The notes under the pieces: generated by a model
Database searches by the model: none
What the model saw: the letters and a program-made list of their open reading frames with translations, nothing else
Told to the model about the DNA's origin: nothing
Made by a program: the position numbers and the translations under genes
Shown: in pieces, positions 39,973 through 49,040 of the stretch
How the letters are laid out: every line of letters starts with the position of its first letter
Numbering within the stretch: position 1 is the first letter of the stretch
From: Oscillibacter sp.
Lineage (GTDB): Bacteria; Bacillota; Clostridia; Oscillospirales; Oscillospiraceae
Length of the DNA: 60,532 nucleotides
NCBI GenBank assembly: GCA_014799925.1
Contig: JAAVHC010000045.1
Span: 1-60,532 of the forward strand
Reading direction: 5' to 3'

Positions 39973-42078
39973 ATGAAGCGAATTCTCCAAAACGGCATAG
40001 CGCTCGCAGTGGTCGTCATGGTTCTGTTTATCGTAATCCCCCTGCCGGTGCAGCTGCTGGATGTGCTGCTGGTGGCGAACATCTCCCTGTCCATGCTGAT
40101 CCTGGTGATTACCATGACGGTGGCGGACGCGCTGGATTTCTCCATTTTCCCGTCCCTGCTGCTGATCACCACCCTGTTCCGGCTGGGATTGAACATCTCC
40201 ACCACCCGGCAGATTCTGGGCAACAACGGCAACGCCGGCAACGTCATTCTCTCCTTCGGCAACATGATCGCCCAGGGGAATATCGTTCTGGGCGTGATCA
40301 TCTTCCTGATCATCGTATTGGTGCAGATGATCGTTGTGACCAAGGGCGCGGAACGCGTCTCCGAGGTGGCGGCCCGGTTCACTCTAGACGCCATGCCCGG
40401 TAAACAGATGGCCATCGACGCGGACCTCAGCTCCGGTCTGATTGACGAGCAGGGGGCCAAGGCCCGCCGTGCCAAGATTCAGAAGGAAGCTGATTTCTAC
40501 GGCGCCATGGACGGCGCTACCAAGTTCGTCAAGGGCGACGCCATCCTCTCCCTGATCGTCACCGCCATCAACTTTGTGGGCGGTCTGATCATGGGTGTGA
40601 CCATGGGCGGCATGGAGCTGAGCACGGCGCTGAACACCTATTCCATCGCCACCATCGGCGACGGCCTGGTGGGTCAGATCCCGTCCCTGATGATCTCCAC
40701 GGCTACGGCCATGGTGGTCACCCGCACCGTTTCCGACGGCAGCCTCAACGACGACGTGGTCCGGCAGTTCCTGGGACAGCCCAGGGCCATTCTTACCGCC
40801 GGCCTGGTCATCGCCCTGCTGGGCGTGATCCCCGGTACGCCCCATGCGCCGCTGCTCATTGTGGGCTTCGGACTTGCGGTCTGCGGCTGGTTTATCAGCG
40901 GCCGCAAGGAGAAAAAAGAGGTGGAGGAGCTGGCCGCCCAGGCCGCTGCGGCCGTTCCGGAGGAGGTCCCTCAGCCCAGCGCCGCCGATTACTACAAGGA
41001 TATCAACAACGTCTACACCCTCCTGACGGTGGACCCCATCGAGATGGAGTTTGGATACAGCCTGATCCCCATGGTGGATGAGAGGAGCGGCGGCAAGCTC
41101 ATTGGCCGCATCGTGATTTTCCGGCGGCAGTACGCCCAGGACATGGGCTTCGTCATTCCCTCCATCCGTTTCCACGACTCCTCCGCTCTGGGCACCAATC
41201 AGTACGTGGTGAAGATCAAGGGCGAGGAAGTGGCCCGGGGCGAGATCCTGGTGGATTATTACCTTGCTCTGGAGCCCAGCAACCCCGCCGGGGAAATCGA
41301 CGGTATCGAAACCGTGGAGCCCGCCTATGGCATTCCCTCCCGCTGGATCCTGCCGGAGAATAAGGAGCTGGCGGAAATCTACGGCTACACCGTCATTGAT
41401 CCGCTGTCCGTCATGCAGACCCACCTCAGCGAGGTAGTCCGCTCCCACGCCTATGAGCTGCTGGGCCGGGCGGAGGTGATCCAGCTGGTGGAGAATCTGA
41501 AACGGACCGCCCCGGAGCTGGTGGAGGAAGTGATTCCCAATATGCTCTCCTACGCCCATCTGGAGCGTATTCTCCGCAATCTGCTGCGGGAAGGCGTGCC
41601 CATCCGGGACCTGGGCACCATCCTGGAGACCGCCGCGGACGCTTTGGCCACCACCAAGGATCTGGATATGGTGACGGAGAACATCCGCGCGGCCCTCAGC
41701 CGCACCATTACCCGCCGTTTCTGCGAGCACGGTCAGCTGCGTGTGGTGACCCTGGACGCCGAGGTGGAGAAACGGGTCATCTCCTCCCTCAGCAAGAACG
41801 AGCAGGGCATTTATCTGGCCATGGGGCCCGATCTCATGCAGCAGATCGTTACCCAGCTGGCGGAGCTCATCAAAAAGTTCAACGATCTGGGCCAGACCCC
41901 CATTGTGCTGACCAGCCAGGTCATCCGGGTCTATTTCAGCCGGATGCTGGCCCAGTTCTATCCCAACCTGTACGTGTTGGCCTTCAACGAGATTACCAGC
42001 GACGTGCAGATCCAGTCCCTGGGAAATATTACGCTCCAGCGTGAGGCGGGAGCGCAGAGAAGGGCGGCGGCCGTATGA
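39973..42078 (+). CDS. flhA: Flagellar biosynthesis protein FlhA
   Basis: 701 residues. Export-gate protein with about eight membrane helices in the first 315 residues, including the FHIPEP-family stretch DFSIFPSLLLITTLFRLGLN (about 56-75), ISTTRQIL and VTKGAERVSEVAARFTLDAM, PGKQMAID. The C-terminal soluble domain forms the nonameric docking ring (about 345-701). ATG 39973 is better spaced than the upstream GTG. The stop overlaps the next ATG as ATGA; no flhF or flhG follows. Confidence 0.96.
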   Translation: MKRILQNGIALAVVVMVLFIVIPLPVQLLDVLLVANISLSMLILVITMTVADALDFSIFPSLLLITTLFRLGLNISTTRQILGNNGNAGNVILSFGNMIAQGNIVLGVIIFLIIVLVQMIVVTKGAERVSEVAARFTLDAMPGKQMAIDADLSSGLIDEQGAKARRAKIQKEADFYGAMDGATKFVKGDAILSLIVTAINFVGGLIMGVTMGGMELSTALNTYSIATIGDGLVGQIPSLMISTATAMVVTRTVSDGSLNDDVVRQFLGQPRAILTAGLVIALLGVIPGTPHAPLLIVGFGLAVCGWFISGRKEKKEVEELAAQAAAAVPEEVPQPSAADYYKDINNVYTLLTVDPIEMEFGYSLIPMVDERSGGKLIGRIVIFRRQYAQDMGFVIPSIRFHDSSALGTNQYVVKIKGEEVARGEILVDYYLALEPSNPAGEIDGIETVEPAYGIPSRWILPENKELAEIYGYTVIDPLSVMQTHLSEVVRSHAYELLGRAEVIQLVENLKRTAPELVEEVIPNMLSYAHLERILRNLLREGVPIRDLGTILETAADALATTKDLDMVTENIRAALSRTITRRFCEHGQLRVVTLDAEVEKRVISSLSKNEQGIYLAMGPDLMQQIVTQLAELIKKFNDLGQTPIVLTSQVIRVYFSRMLAQFYPNLYVLAFNEITSDVQIQSLGNITLQREAGAQRRAAAV

Positions 42079-42893
42079 GCGCCGGCCGCGCCGCTCCGGC
42101 CATAGAGGAGCTGGGCTATACCCAGAAGGAGCTGGACGCCATGAGCAAGGAGGACCTGCTCCTGCTCTACCGCTCCAGCGGCTGTCAGGATCTGAAATGG
42201 CCCCTGGCGCTGCGGTACGTGGGACTGGTCAAATCCATTGCCTTGCAGGTGCGGGGCGTCTATTCCAGCTTTGCCCAGGTGGACGACATCATCAACGAGG
42301 GCATATTGGCTCTGGTGGGCGCCATCGACAAGTTTGACCCCGACAAGGGGATCAAATTCGAGACCTTCGTCTCCAAGCGCATCCGGGGCGCGGTGATCGA
42401 CCTGGCCCGCCGCCAGGATTGGGTTCCCCGCAGCGTCCGGCGAAAGGCACGGGAAATCGACCAGGCCAGCGTGGAGCTGTACGCGGAGCTGGGACGCTGC
42501 CCCACCGACGAGGAGATCGCCGGCCGGCTGGGAGTCAGCAGCCAGCAGTATCAGGAGGATCTGGCCAACTCCGCCCTGTGCAACCTCCTCAGCCTGGACA
42601 CCATTTTCGACGACCAGGAGCAGGGGGGCATGGATGTGGCGGACAGCGCCGGGACCGGCCGCCCGGAGGACTCCCTGCTGCGCCAGGAGCTGCTGGACAC
42701 GCTGGCCGACGGAATCTCTTCCCTGCGGGAGAATGAGCAGATGGTGGTGTCCCTGTACTATCGGAAGAATCTCAGCATGAAGGAAATCGCCCAGGTGATG
42801 GAGGTCAGCGAGCCCCGCATCTCCCAGATTCACTCCCGGGCGATCCAGAAGCTGAAGCTGTATATGAAGCAATACATCAATGGGGAGAAGTGA
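42075..42893 (+). CDS. fliA: Flagellar sigma factor sigma-28 (FliA/SigD type)
   Basis: 272 residues, slightly longer N-terminus. Region 2 is seen in LALRYVGLVKSIALQVRGVY and QVDDIINEGILALVGAIDKF, with DPDKGIKFETFVSKRIRGAV; region 3 in QDWVPRSVRRKARE-x-DQASVEL; region 4 in SLRENEQMVVSLYYRKNLSM then KEIAQVMEVSEPRISQIHSR. It drives late flagellar genes and is held by FlgM (13253). Start overlaps flhA by ATGA. Confidence 0.96.
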   Translation: MSAGRAAPAIEELGYTQKELDAMSKEDLLLLYRSSGCQDLKWPLALRYVGLVKSIALQVRGVYSSFAQVDDIINEGILALVGAIDKFDPDKGIKFETFVSKRIRGAVIDLARRQDWVPRSVRRKAREIDQASVELYAELGRCPTDEEIAGRLGVSSQQYQEDLANSALCNLLSLDTIFDDQEQGGMDVADSAGTGRPEDSLLRQELLDTLADGISSLRENEQMVVSLYYRKNLSMKEIAQVMEVSEPRISQIHSRAIQKLKLYMKQYINGEK

Positions 42894-42920
42894 TCCCCGC
42901 CGCGAGAGGAGCGCATACAT

Positions 42921-43676
42921 ATGTTCAGAGGGTTTTATCAGCTGACCTCCGCCATGCTCAGCCACGGCCGCCGGCTGGATGTGGTCGCCAACAACATGAG
43001 CAACATCTCTACCGCCGGCTATAAGGCGGACCGGTACACCGACAGCACCGCCTTCAGGGAGGTCATGTTCAACCGGGTGGGGAACAAGAACAAGGCTGTT
43101 ACCGAGGAGATCGGCCCGGTGACGTATATCCTGGCGCCCGACCAGCTGTATACCGACTATACCCAGGGCTCCCTGGAGGAGACGGAGCTGGCGCTGGACT
43201 TCGCCATCGAGGGGGAGGGCTTTTTTGCCATCGAATGGAATGGCGAGGTAGGCTATACCCGCGCCGGCAGCTTTAACCTGGACGAGGAGGGCTATCTGAT
43301 CCTGCCCGGTCAGGGCCGGGTGCTGGACGCGGACCGGCAGCCCATTCAGCTGCCCACGGACAAAATTTTCGTAGACCCTGACGGCGTCATCTACACCGAG
43401 ACCAACCGGAACTACCTGGCCACGCTGGGAGTGTTCTCCTTCCCGGACAACGGCGAGCTGGAACGCAACGACCACGGCCTGTTTACCGGCGGCCAGGCGC
43501 AGGCCGGTGAGAACTACGTCATCCACCACAAATGCCTGGAGCGCTCCAACAGCAACATGGTGCAGGAAATGGTCGCCATGATGAGCGCCCAGCGGGCGCT
43601 GCAAAGCGCGGCGGAGGTCACCAAGATCTACGACCAGGTCATCACCAAGGATACGACGGAGCTGGGCCGGCTGTAA
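42921..43676 (+). CDS. Flagellar rod/hook-basal body protein (FlgF/FlgG family)
   Basis: 251 residues. N-terminal rod motif RLDVVANNMSNISTAGYKAD (about 17-36) and C-terminal SNMVQEMVAMMSAQRALQSA, AEVTKIYDQVITK follow the FlgF/FlgG pattern. The middle has FAIEGEGFFAIEWNGEVGYT, typical of rod proteins. The next gene is a second member; one is the proximal and one the distal rod, but which is which cannot be told from sequence alone. RBS GAGAGGAGCGCATACAT. Confidence 0.92.
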   Translation: MFRGFYQLTSAMLSHGRRLDVVANNMSNISTAGYKADRYTDSTAFREVMFNRVGNKNKAVTEEIGPVTYILAPDQLYTDYTQGSLEETELALDFAIEGEGFFAIEWNGEVGYTRAGSFNLDEEGYLILPGQGRVLDADRQPIQLPTDKIFVDPDGVIYTETNRNYLATLGVFSFPDNGELERNDHGLFTGGQAQAGENYVIHHKCLERSNSNMVQEMVAMMSAQRALQSAAEVTKIYDQVITKDTTELGRL

Positions 43677-43736
43677 GACGGAGCGCCGGCAGGATATGTG
43701 GGATAAGACGGAAAGGATGGTGCGTGTCAGTTGAAT

Positions 43737-44507
43737 ATGTCATTTTATAACGCCGCCGTAGGCGCCTATCAGCAGCAGCTGCGGATGAACGTGCAGGCCC
43801 AGAATATCGCCAACGTCAACACCCAGGGCTATCGGGCGGAGCGGGCCGCTTTCGGCGAGCTGATGAACCGGAATGTCGTGGGGATCGACGAAGAACGGCT
43901 GCCCAAGGGCACCGGCGCCCGGATGATTCACGCTCCCATTGACTTTTCCACGCGGGGGTATAAGGACACCGGGCTTACCTTTGACTTCGCCATCAACGGA
44001 GACGGTTTTTTTGCCCTTTATGATCCCTCCAGCCAGGAAATTTCCTTTACGCGGGACGGATCCTTCCAGATGAACGAGTTTTTGCTCCCGCCTCCCGAGG
44101 ACGCGGAGCCGGAACTGGATGAGAATGGAGTGGAGATCGAGCCCCAGCCCACCTCCATATGGCGGCTGAGCGACAACCAGGGGCGCTGCGTCCTGGACCC
44201 CCAGGGCAACTTCATTGTCATCGACCCGGAGAACCGGGAGGCCGAGCTGACGGTGGGCGTCTTTGACTATGCCATCCACTACGGAATGCAGCACGCCGAT
44301 GGCAGCCGGCTGCTGGCTACCGACATCAACGGCCAGCTGTATCTGGGCACCGGCGAGGTGATCCGGGGCATGCTGGAGATGAGCAACACGGACCTGACGC
44401 AGGAGTTTATCAAGGTCATTGAGTCCCAGCGCGCGTTCAGCTACTGCCTGAAGATGATGACCACCACCGATGAGATCGAGACTACATTCAACAATCTGAG
44501 AGGCTGA
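43737..44507 (+). CDS. Flagellar rod/hook-basal body protein, second copy (FlgF/FlgG family)
   Basis: 256 residues. The N-terminal MNVQAQNIANVNTQGYRAER (about 18-37) and C-terminal STDLTQEFIKVIESQRAFSY-like segment (NTDLTQEFIKVIESQRAFSY) are rod patterns; FAINGDGFFALYDPSSQEIS lies in the middle. An insertion rich in acidic residues (about 115-145) is present. A TTG six bases upstream is an alternative start; the ribosome site is weak. Confidence 0.9.
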   Translation: MSFYNAAVGAYQQQLRMNVQAQNIANVNTQGYRAERAAFGELMNRNVVGIDEERLPKGTGARMIHAPIDFSTRGYKDTGLTFDFAINGDGFFALYDPSSQEISFTRDGSFQMNEFLLPPPEDAEPELDENGVEIEPQPTSIWRLSDNQGRCVLDPQGNFIVIDPENREAELTVGVFDYAIHYGMQHADGSRLLATDINGQLYLGTGEVIRGMLEMSNTDLTQEFIKVIESQRAFSYCLKMMTTTDEIETTFNNLRG

Positions 44508-44521
44508 CAGGGAGGGCGCGT

Positions 44522-45145
44522 ATGAAGATAAAGAGCTTTGACCAGCTCACTTCCATGGAGCTGGACACCCTGCGGGAGATCGGCAACATCGGCACCGGGA
44601 ACGCCGCCACTGCTCTGGGCGAGCTGCTGAACCGGGAGGTGCGCATCACCATGGCGGAGGTGCGGATCATGGAGTACAACGAGGCCATCGACTGGATCGG
44701 CGGACCGGAGGTCGTGACTGCCGGCGTGCTGGTAGGCATGGGCGGTCATATGAGCGGCGTGGTGCTGTCGGTACAGCAGCTGGAGTTCATCAATCTGGTG
44801 CTGGAGGCCATACTGGGCACGCGGGTCGGCGATTATTCGGAGCTGGACGAGATGCATCAGTCCGCCCTCATTGAGGTGGGCAACATTCTGATGTCGACCT
44901 TTATCAACGCGCTCTCCGGGCTGTCGGGCATTTCCGTGAACCTGACGGTGCCCGCTTTTACTGTGGATATGCAGGGGGCCATTCTGACGGTGCCCATGGC
45001 GATGTACGGCGGAACGAGCGACTACCTTATGACCATCGGGGGGGATTTTGTCTGCGATAACAAGCGGGTTCCCTGCCACCTGCTGCTCTCGCCTGACGTA
45101 AGGTCCCTCAATTTCTTGCTAGCAAAGTTGGGCGTTGCGGAATGA
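44522..45145 (+). CDS. cheC: Chemotaxis protein CheC (CheY-P phosphatase)
   Basis: 207 residues. Two active-site helices of the CheC type are seen: LDTLREIGNIGTGNAATALG (E-x2-N, about 12-31) and HQSALIEVGNILMSTFINAL (E-x2-N, about 116-135). CheC dephosphorylates CheY-P and binds CheD to control it. It overlaps cheD by ATGA, and follows the rod protein by 14 bases. Confidence 0.96.
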   Translation: MKIKSFDQLTSMELDTLREIGNIGTGNAATALGELLNREVRITMAEVRIMEYNEAIDWIGGPEVVTAGVLVGMGGHMSGVVLSVQQLEFINLVLEAILGTRVGDYSELDEMHQSALIEVGNILMSTFINALSGLSGISVNLTVPAFTVDMQGAILTVPMAMYGGTSDYLMTIGGDFVCDNKRVPCHLLLSPDVRSLNFLLAKLGVAE

Positions 45146-45621
45146 ATGAAAAGATTACGGTCGGAATTGCGGACATGAAGATGGCCAGGGGCTCCGGCAT
45201 TCTGATTACCTATGCCCTTGGCTCCTGTATTGGGCTCTGCTTTCAGGATCCGGCGCTGCGTCTTGGAGCGCTGCTGCACGTGATGCTGCCGGTGAACCTG
45301 GAAACGGGGAGGAAGAATGCGTTCAAATACGCGGACACCGGCATCCGGGAGACCCTGCGGCAGATGATGGCGCAGGGGGCGCTGAAAACCCGGATCACGG
45401 TGAAGATCGCGGGCGGAGCCAAGATGTTTGAGGTCAAGAGCGGCAACCTGGGAAATATCGGGCAGAGAAACATTGAAAGCGTACATACCATCCTGCGGCA
45501 GGAGGGTATCCGTCTGATCGCGGAGGATGTGGGCGGCACGGTAGCCCGCACGCTGCTGTTCGATGTGGTCAGCGGACAGGGGTGCATCCGGTCTTACGGC
45601 CGGAAGGACATCCTCTTCTGA
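45142..45621 (+). CDS. cheD: Chemoreceptor glutamine deamidase CheD
   Basis: 159 residues. The catalytic residues of CheD are visible: Cys in TYALGSCIGLCFQD (about residue 30), His in GALLHVMLPVN (about 46-48) and Thr in YADTGIRE (about 66). CheD deamidates glutamines of chemoreceptors and enhances CheC. ATGA overlap with cheC confirms the pair. Confidence 0.96.
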   Translation: MNEKITVGIADMKMARGSGILITYALGSCIGLCFQDPALRLGALLHVMLPVNLETGRKNAFKYADTGIRETLRQMMAQGALKTRITVKIAGGAKMFEVKSGNLGNIGQRNIESVHTILRQEGIRLIAEDVGGTVARTLLFDVVSGQGCIRSYGRKDILF

Positions 45622-45702
45622 TTTCTTTTCCGGAGAGGAAATGAAATCCAAACGGACTTTTCCTGGTATAAGGGCAAAATTTGAGAGATGGGAGTGTCAG
45701 AA

Positions 45703-46623
45703 ATGGCTAATAAGCAAAGCAGCCGGATCCTGCTGGAGTCCGGCACCAACGAGATCGAGGTTATGAAGTTCACCATCGGAGGGAACTTGTACGGCATCAA
45801 CGTGGCCAAGGTTGTGGAGATCCTGATTTCCGCGCCGGTCAAGCCTATGCCTCACACCCATCCGGCTGTGGAGGGCATCTTTAAGCCCAGGGATACGGTG
45901 CTCACAGTCGTGGATCTGCCCAAATATCTGGGAGTGGAAAGCACGAAGGGTGAGAAGGACATTTTCATCATCACCAATTTCAATAAGATGTTCATTGCTT
46001 TCCGGGTTCACACGGTGGACCGGATCAGCCGGATATCCTGGACGGACATCCAGAAGCCGGACAAGACCGTCTCCGGCGGCGCGGAGAGCGTGGCCACCGG
46101 AATCGCCCAGTGTGACGGAGATCTGGTCACCATTCTGGACTTTGAGCGCATCGTGGCGGAAATCGCCCCTCAGACCACCATCCAGATGTCCGAGGTGGAG
46201 AGCATGGGCCCCCGTGACCGGAATGAGAAGCCCATCTGGGTGGCGGAGGACTCCGTTCTGCTCAGTAAGATGATCGGCGATTCCCTGCGGAAGGCAAACT
46301 ATGTGAATCTGCACATGTACCCCAATGGGCGGGAGCTGTGGGACGCGCTGTCAGCCCTGCCGGAGAGCGACGATGTGGAGCAGGATGTGGCCCTCATTAT
46401 CACGGATATTGAGATGCCGCAGATGGATGGCCACCGGCTGACGAAGCTGGTGAAGGACAACCCCCGCTTCAAGTCGATTCCCCTTATCATTTTCTCATCC
46501 CTGATCAGCGAGGAAATGCGGATCAAGGGCAGGCAGCTGGGAGCGGACGAGCAGCTGACCAAGCCGGAGATCGGGCACCTGGTAGACGTTATGGACCAGC
46601 TGCTTCTCGCCCATGCCAAGTGA
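45703..46623 (+). CDS. cheV: Chemotaxis protein CheV
   Basis: 306 residues. A CheW-like domain (about 5-165: NEIEVMKFTIGGNLYGINVA, VEGIFKPRDTVLTVVDLPKY) is fused to a receiver domain (about 172-306: KPIWVAEDSVLLSKMIGDSL then LIITDIEMPQMDG, with phospho-Asp in TDIEMP, and LTKPEIGHLVDVM with the Lys). CheV couples receptors to CheA and adapts by phosphorylation. ATG 45703 follows GGGAGTGTCAGAA. Its TGA overlaps the start of repeat copy B. Confidence 0.95.
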   Translation: MANKQSSRILLESGTNEIEVMKFTIGGNLYGINVAKVVEILISAPVKPMPHTHPAVEGIFKPRDTVLTVVDLPKYLGVESTKGEKDIFIITNFNKMFIAFRVHTVDRISRISWTDIQKPDKTVSGGAESVATGIAQCDGDLVTILDFERIVAEIAPQTTIQMSEVESMGPRDRNEKPIWVAEDSVLLSKMIGDSLRKANYVNLHMYPNGRELWDALSALPESDDVEQDVALIITDIEMPQMDGHRLTKLVKDNPRFKSIPLIIFSSLISEEMRIKGRQLGADEQLTKPEIGHLVDVMDQLLLAHAK

Positions 46624-46742
46624 TGCTTTTTTCTGAAAGAAAAGCATCAAAAAGAACTTGAGTTCGAGACGAAACCCATTGCAATTCCTGGATTATTGCC
46701 CGATAACGACAATGCACTTTTAATCGAGGAACAGTATGAGAA
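46621..46742 (+). repeat. Dispersed palindromic repeat, copy B (about 122 bp)
   Basis: Begins in the cheV stop codon with a hairpin TGATGCTTTT/AAAAGCATCA around a CTGAAAG loop, then AAAAAGAACTT, TTGCAATTCCTGGATTATTGC, and ends CTTTTAATCGAGGAACAGTATGAGA. The block order and most bases match copy A (2074-2197, opposite strand). Its end lies only 14 bases before ATG 46756, and it may provide the upstream leader of that gene. Confidence 0.8.
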
Positions 46743-46755
46743 GGGAGAGCGCGCA

Positions 46756-48030
46756 ATGGCCATCAAAGCAAAAAGCAAGTATATTGTCCGCCAGCCCATT
46801 AAGGATTTGCAGGGCATGGTTCTGGGGTATCAGATTCGTTACACCGGCGAGGATGCCGGCTACGGTGGAGAAGGCGGCAAGGATTTCAATGCCGCGGAAA
46901 CCATTTACAATTTCCTGACCCAGACCAGCGACAGGACTCTGAAGGGCGCGCTGAACTTTATGACCTTCACCACCAACCTTCTGATGAAGCAGACGCCCAA
47001 GCTGTTTATCCCTGAGGAGCTGGTCATTGAGGTGGGGGAGAGCGTGATTATCCATCCCCTGGCCATGCGCTTCGTGGAGCGCTACCGTCAGGAGGGATAT
47101 GCCATCGCGGTGAAGGATTTCCAGTTTTCACCCCGTTTTATTTCCAATCTGCGGCAGTTTGATTATGTGATGATGGATCTGCGCCATGCCGACGACGCCG
47201 GCGTGCAGCGGCTGGCGGAGATGGTCCACAGCCTGGATAAAAAGTGCGTGGTAACCGGCGTGGATACGGAGGAGCTTTATCAGAGGGCCTTCGCCCTGGG
47301 GGCGGACGCCATGTCCGGACGCTATGCCGCCGAGCAGATGTTTACTGCCGTCCATTCCAGCAGCTATCTGCAAAGCAACTTTTTCCGGCTGCTGGTGGCC
47401 ATCACCAAGGATGAGCCGGAGGTGGATGAGATCGAGCAGATCATCTCCATGGACGCTACGCTGACTTACAGTCTGCTGCGGATTGTAAACTCCGCTTATT
47501 TTGCTCTTCGCAACCGGGCCACCAGCGTACACCAGGCGGTGACCATTCTGGGTCTGGGGCAGCTGCGTCAGTGGATCTACCTCATGGGCTGCCGCAACGA
47601 GAAGGGAGACCTGGACAAGGGTCAGGAGGAAATGCTGAAGCTTTCCTTTACTCGGGCCAGCTTTGCCGGCGAGCTGATGCGGTATGCCAAGAATATGCCG
47701 ATCAGCCGCAACGACGCCTATCTGATGGGAATGTTTTCCACGCTTCAATTCCTGATTGCCGCGCCGCTGGAGGATATTCTGGGGGAGGTTGCCATCTCCG
47801 AGGATGTCAAAAACGCGCTGCTGAATCACGAGGGACGCTGCGGGCTGCTGTATGATCTGATCCTGGCCTATGAGCGGGCGGATGGGTCTGCTATCAGCCA
47901 GATGGGCGAGGAGCTGGGACTGCCCATGGACCGCCTGCCGGAGATTTACTTCAAGTGTCTGGAAGAAGTCAATAAGATATGGAACCAGCTGATCAGTTCC
48001 TCCACCGGTACGGAAAAGGAAGAGGAATAA
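46756..48030 (+). CDS. EAL-like/HDOD domain protein
   Basis: 424 residues. An N-terminal region is EAL-like (YIVRQPIKDLQGMVLGYQIR: the EAL motif itself is replaced by QIR, so c-di-GMP hydrolysis is unlikely), followed by an HDOD domain (about 205-415: FFRLLVAITKDEP-x-DEIEQI, MDATLTYSLLRIVNSAYFAL, GLGQLRQWIYLMGC). Such YuxH-like proteins act in signalling, often near chemotaxis genes. ATG 46756 follows GGGAGAGCGCGCA. The end of the long run that began at flgB. Confidence 0.88.
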   Translation: MAIKAKSKYIVRQPIKDLQGMVLGYQIRYTGEDAGYGGEGGKDFNAAETIYNFLTQTSDRTLKGALNFMTFTTNLLMKQTPKLFIPEELVIEVGESVIIHPLAMRFVERYRQEGYAIAVKDFQFSPRFISNLRQFDYVMMDLRHADDAGVQRLAEMVHSLDKKCVVTGVDTEELYQRAFALGADAMSGRYAAEQMFTAVHSSSYLQSNFFRLLVAITKDEPEVDEIEQIISMDATLTYSLLRIVNSAYFALRNRATSVHQAVTILGLGQLRQWIYLMGCRNEKGDLDKGQEEMLKLSFTRASFAGELMRYAKNMPISRNDAYLMGMFSTLQFLIAAPLEDILGEVAISEDVKNALLNHEGRCGLLYDLILAYERADGSAISQMGEELGLPMDRLPEIYFKCLEEVNKIWNQLISSSTGTEKEEE

Positions 48031-48058
48031 TACCTTTCTTGAAAGTTAAAGGTATCAA
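48031..48058 (+). repeat. Short relative of the palindromic repeat (C)
   Basis: ATACCTTT...AAAGGTAT palindrome directly behind the stop of the HDOD gene; TTGAAAGTTAAAGGTATCAA (48039-48058) closely matches TTGAAAGTTAAAGTATCCAA at 49041-49060. Confidence 0.6.
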
Positions 48059-48106
48059 TTGCCTGAACTCCTTGCGCCGCAACGCTTTCAGATGTTCGGG
48101 TGGTAT

Positions 48107-48269
48107 CTAGTGGTGCATCCGGCAAGAAATCAGACTCCATTCCAAGCTGGATTTGTGCCTGGCGGCGTTGTCATCCTTGACGGGCGACAGCCCGCCCGCG
48201 TCCTCCGCCTTGCCAGACGCAAATCCATCTCCGGCCTGAAGTCCAATTTCTCACCGGATGCACCACTAG
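48107..48269 (+). mobile_element. MITE-like palindromic element with 16-bp terminal inverted repeats
   Basis: CTAGTGGTGCATCCGG (48107-48122) and its exact inverse (48254-48269) bound a 163-bp element whose arms remain similar inward for about 60 bases (blocks AGAAAT, GGACT, TGGATTTG). TAT flanks both ends (48104-48106, 48270-48272), a possible target duplication. No transposase gene. Confidence 0.65.
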
Positions 48270-48314
48270 TATACAAAAAGTACGCACTCAATTTGAAATG
48301 AGAGTGAAATAATT

Positions 48315-48902
48315 TTGATAAAAAAAGCTATAAAGAAAGAAATAGACAAGGCTATAAAGCGCATCTGGATTACAGAAATCTGTAAAGACTACAGGGAAAG
48401 GCAACTTATACTCGAAGCAAGTCTTCAATGTAGTTTATATCACCATCTTCGAAATTGGTTGAAGTCTTTGCTTGAAGAAAATAATCTATATATTTATCCA
48501 GAGTTTTATTTTAATCAATTGAGATATCATGCCGATATTGCAATCTGTGAGATGGATATGAGTTTGGAGCCTTACCATTGGCATGACCGTTTAACAGACG
48601 TAGCTGCTATTATTGAGCTAAAATATGGTGGTTCTTCTGACTATATTAAGACAGATATTCCTAAGCTTAAAACGTATGTGCAGTCTTTGGGCTATGACTG
48701 CCAATACTATTTCGGAGCCATTGATGAACGAACAGAATGTGGACGGTTGCCTTGGTTGGATCGTCGAAGTACAAACAATTGGGCTAACGGATGTTTTACT
48801 GAACTCAATGCAGGATATCTAGATGGTACTATGTATTTTGAGGTTAATTCATATAACAATATGAATATTCAGCAAAAGCGAGTTGAGTGTACTTTTACCT
48901 AG
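48315..48902 (+). CDS. Putative PD-(D/E)XK nuclease-like protein (foreign, AT-rich)
   Basis: 195 residues. Markedly AT-rich with codon use unlike the neighbours (many AAA, ATA, TTT, TAT), so probably acquired. The pattern YHADIAICEMD ... AAIIELKYGG (about 71-105) resembles the acidic residue and ELK of PD-(D/E)XK nucleases. Aromatic-rich remainder has no other motif. The only plausible start is TTG 48315. It stands alone between the HDOD gene and a bidirectional terminator, next to the MITE-like element. A nuclease role is inference; similarity to endonuclease folds without activity is also possible. Confidence 0.55.
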   Translation: MIKKAIKKEIDKAIKRIWITEICKDYRERQLILEASLQCSLYHHLRNWLKSLLEENNLYIYPEFYFNQLRYHADIAICEMDMSLEPYHWHDRLTDVAAIIELKYGGSSDYIKTDIPKLKTYVQSLGYDCQYYFGAIDERTECGRLPWLDRRSTNNWANGCFTELNAGYLDGTMYFEVNSYNNMNIQQKRVECTFT

Positions 48903-49040
48903 TAAACATTCTGTACACAAGTTAGTACACAATTCTAACTTCATTTGACTTTCTGATATTGTTTGAATTTGAAACGTCAAATGCTGAAAAACGTTTGAAA
49001 CTACATAATATTGATTGGAACTGCACCAACGTCCTTATAA

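Noticed and set aside
48059-48301. 80-codon frame across the MITE-like element
   Set aside because: It reads through both inverted arms of the element and begins with TTG without a ribosome site, so it is incidental.
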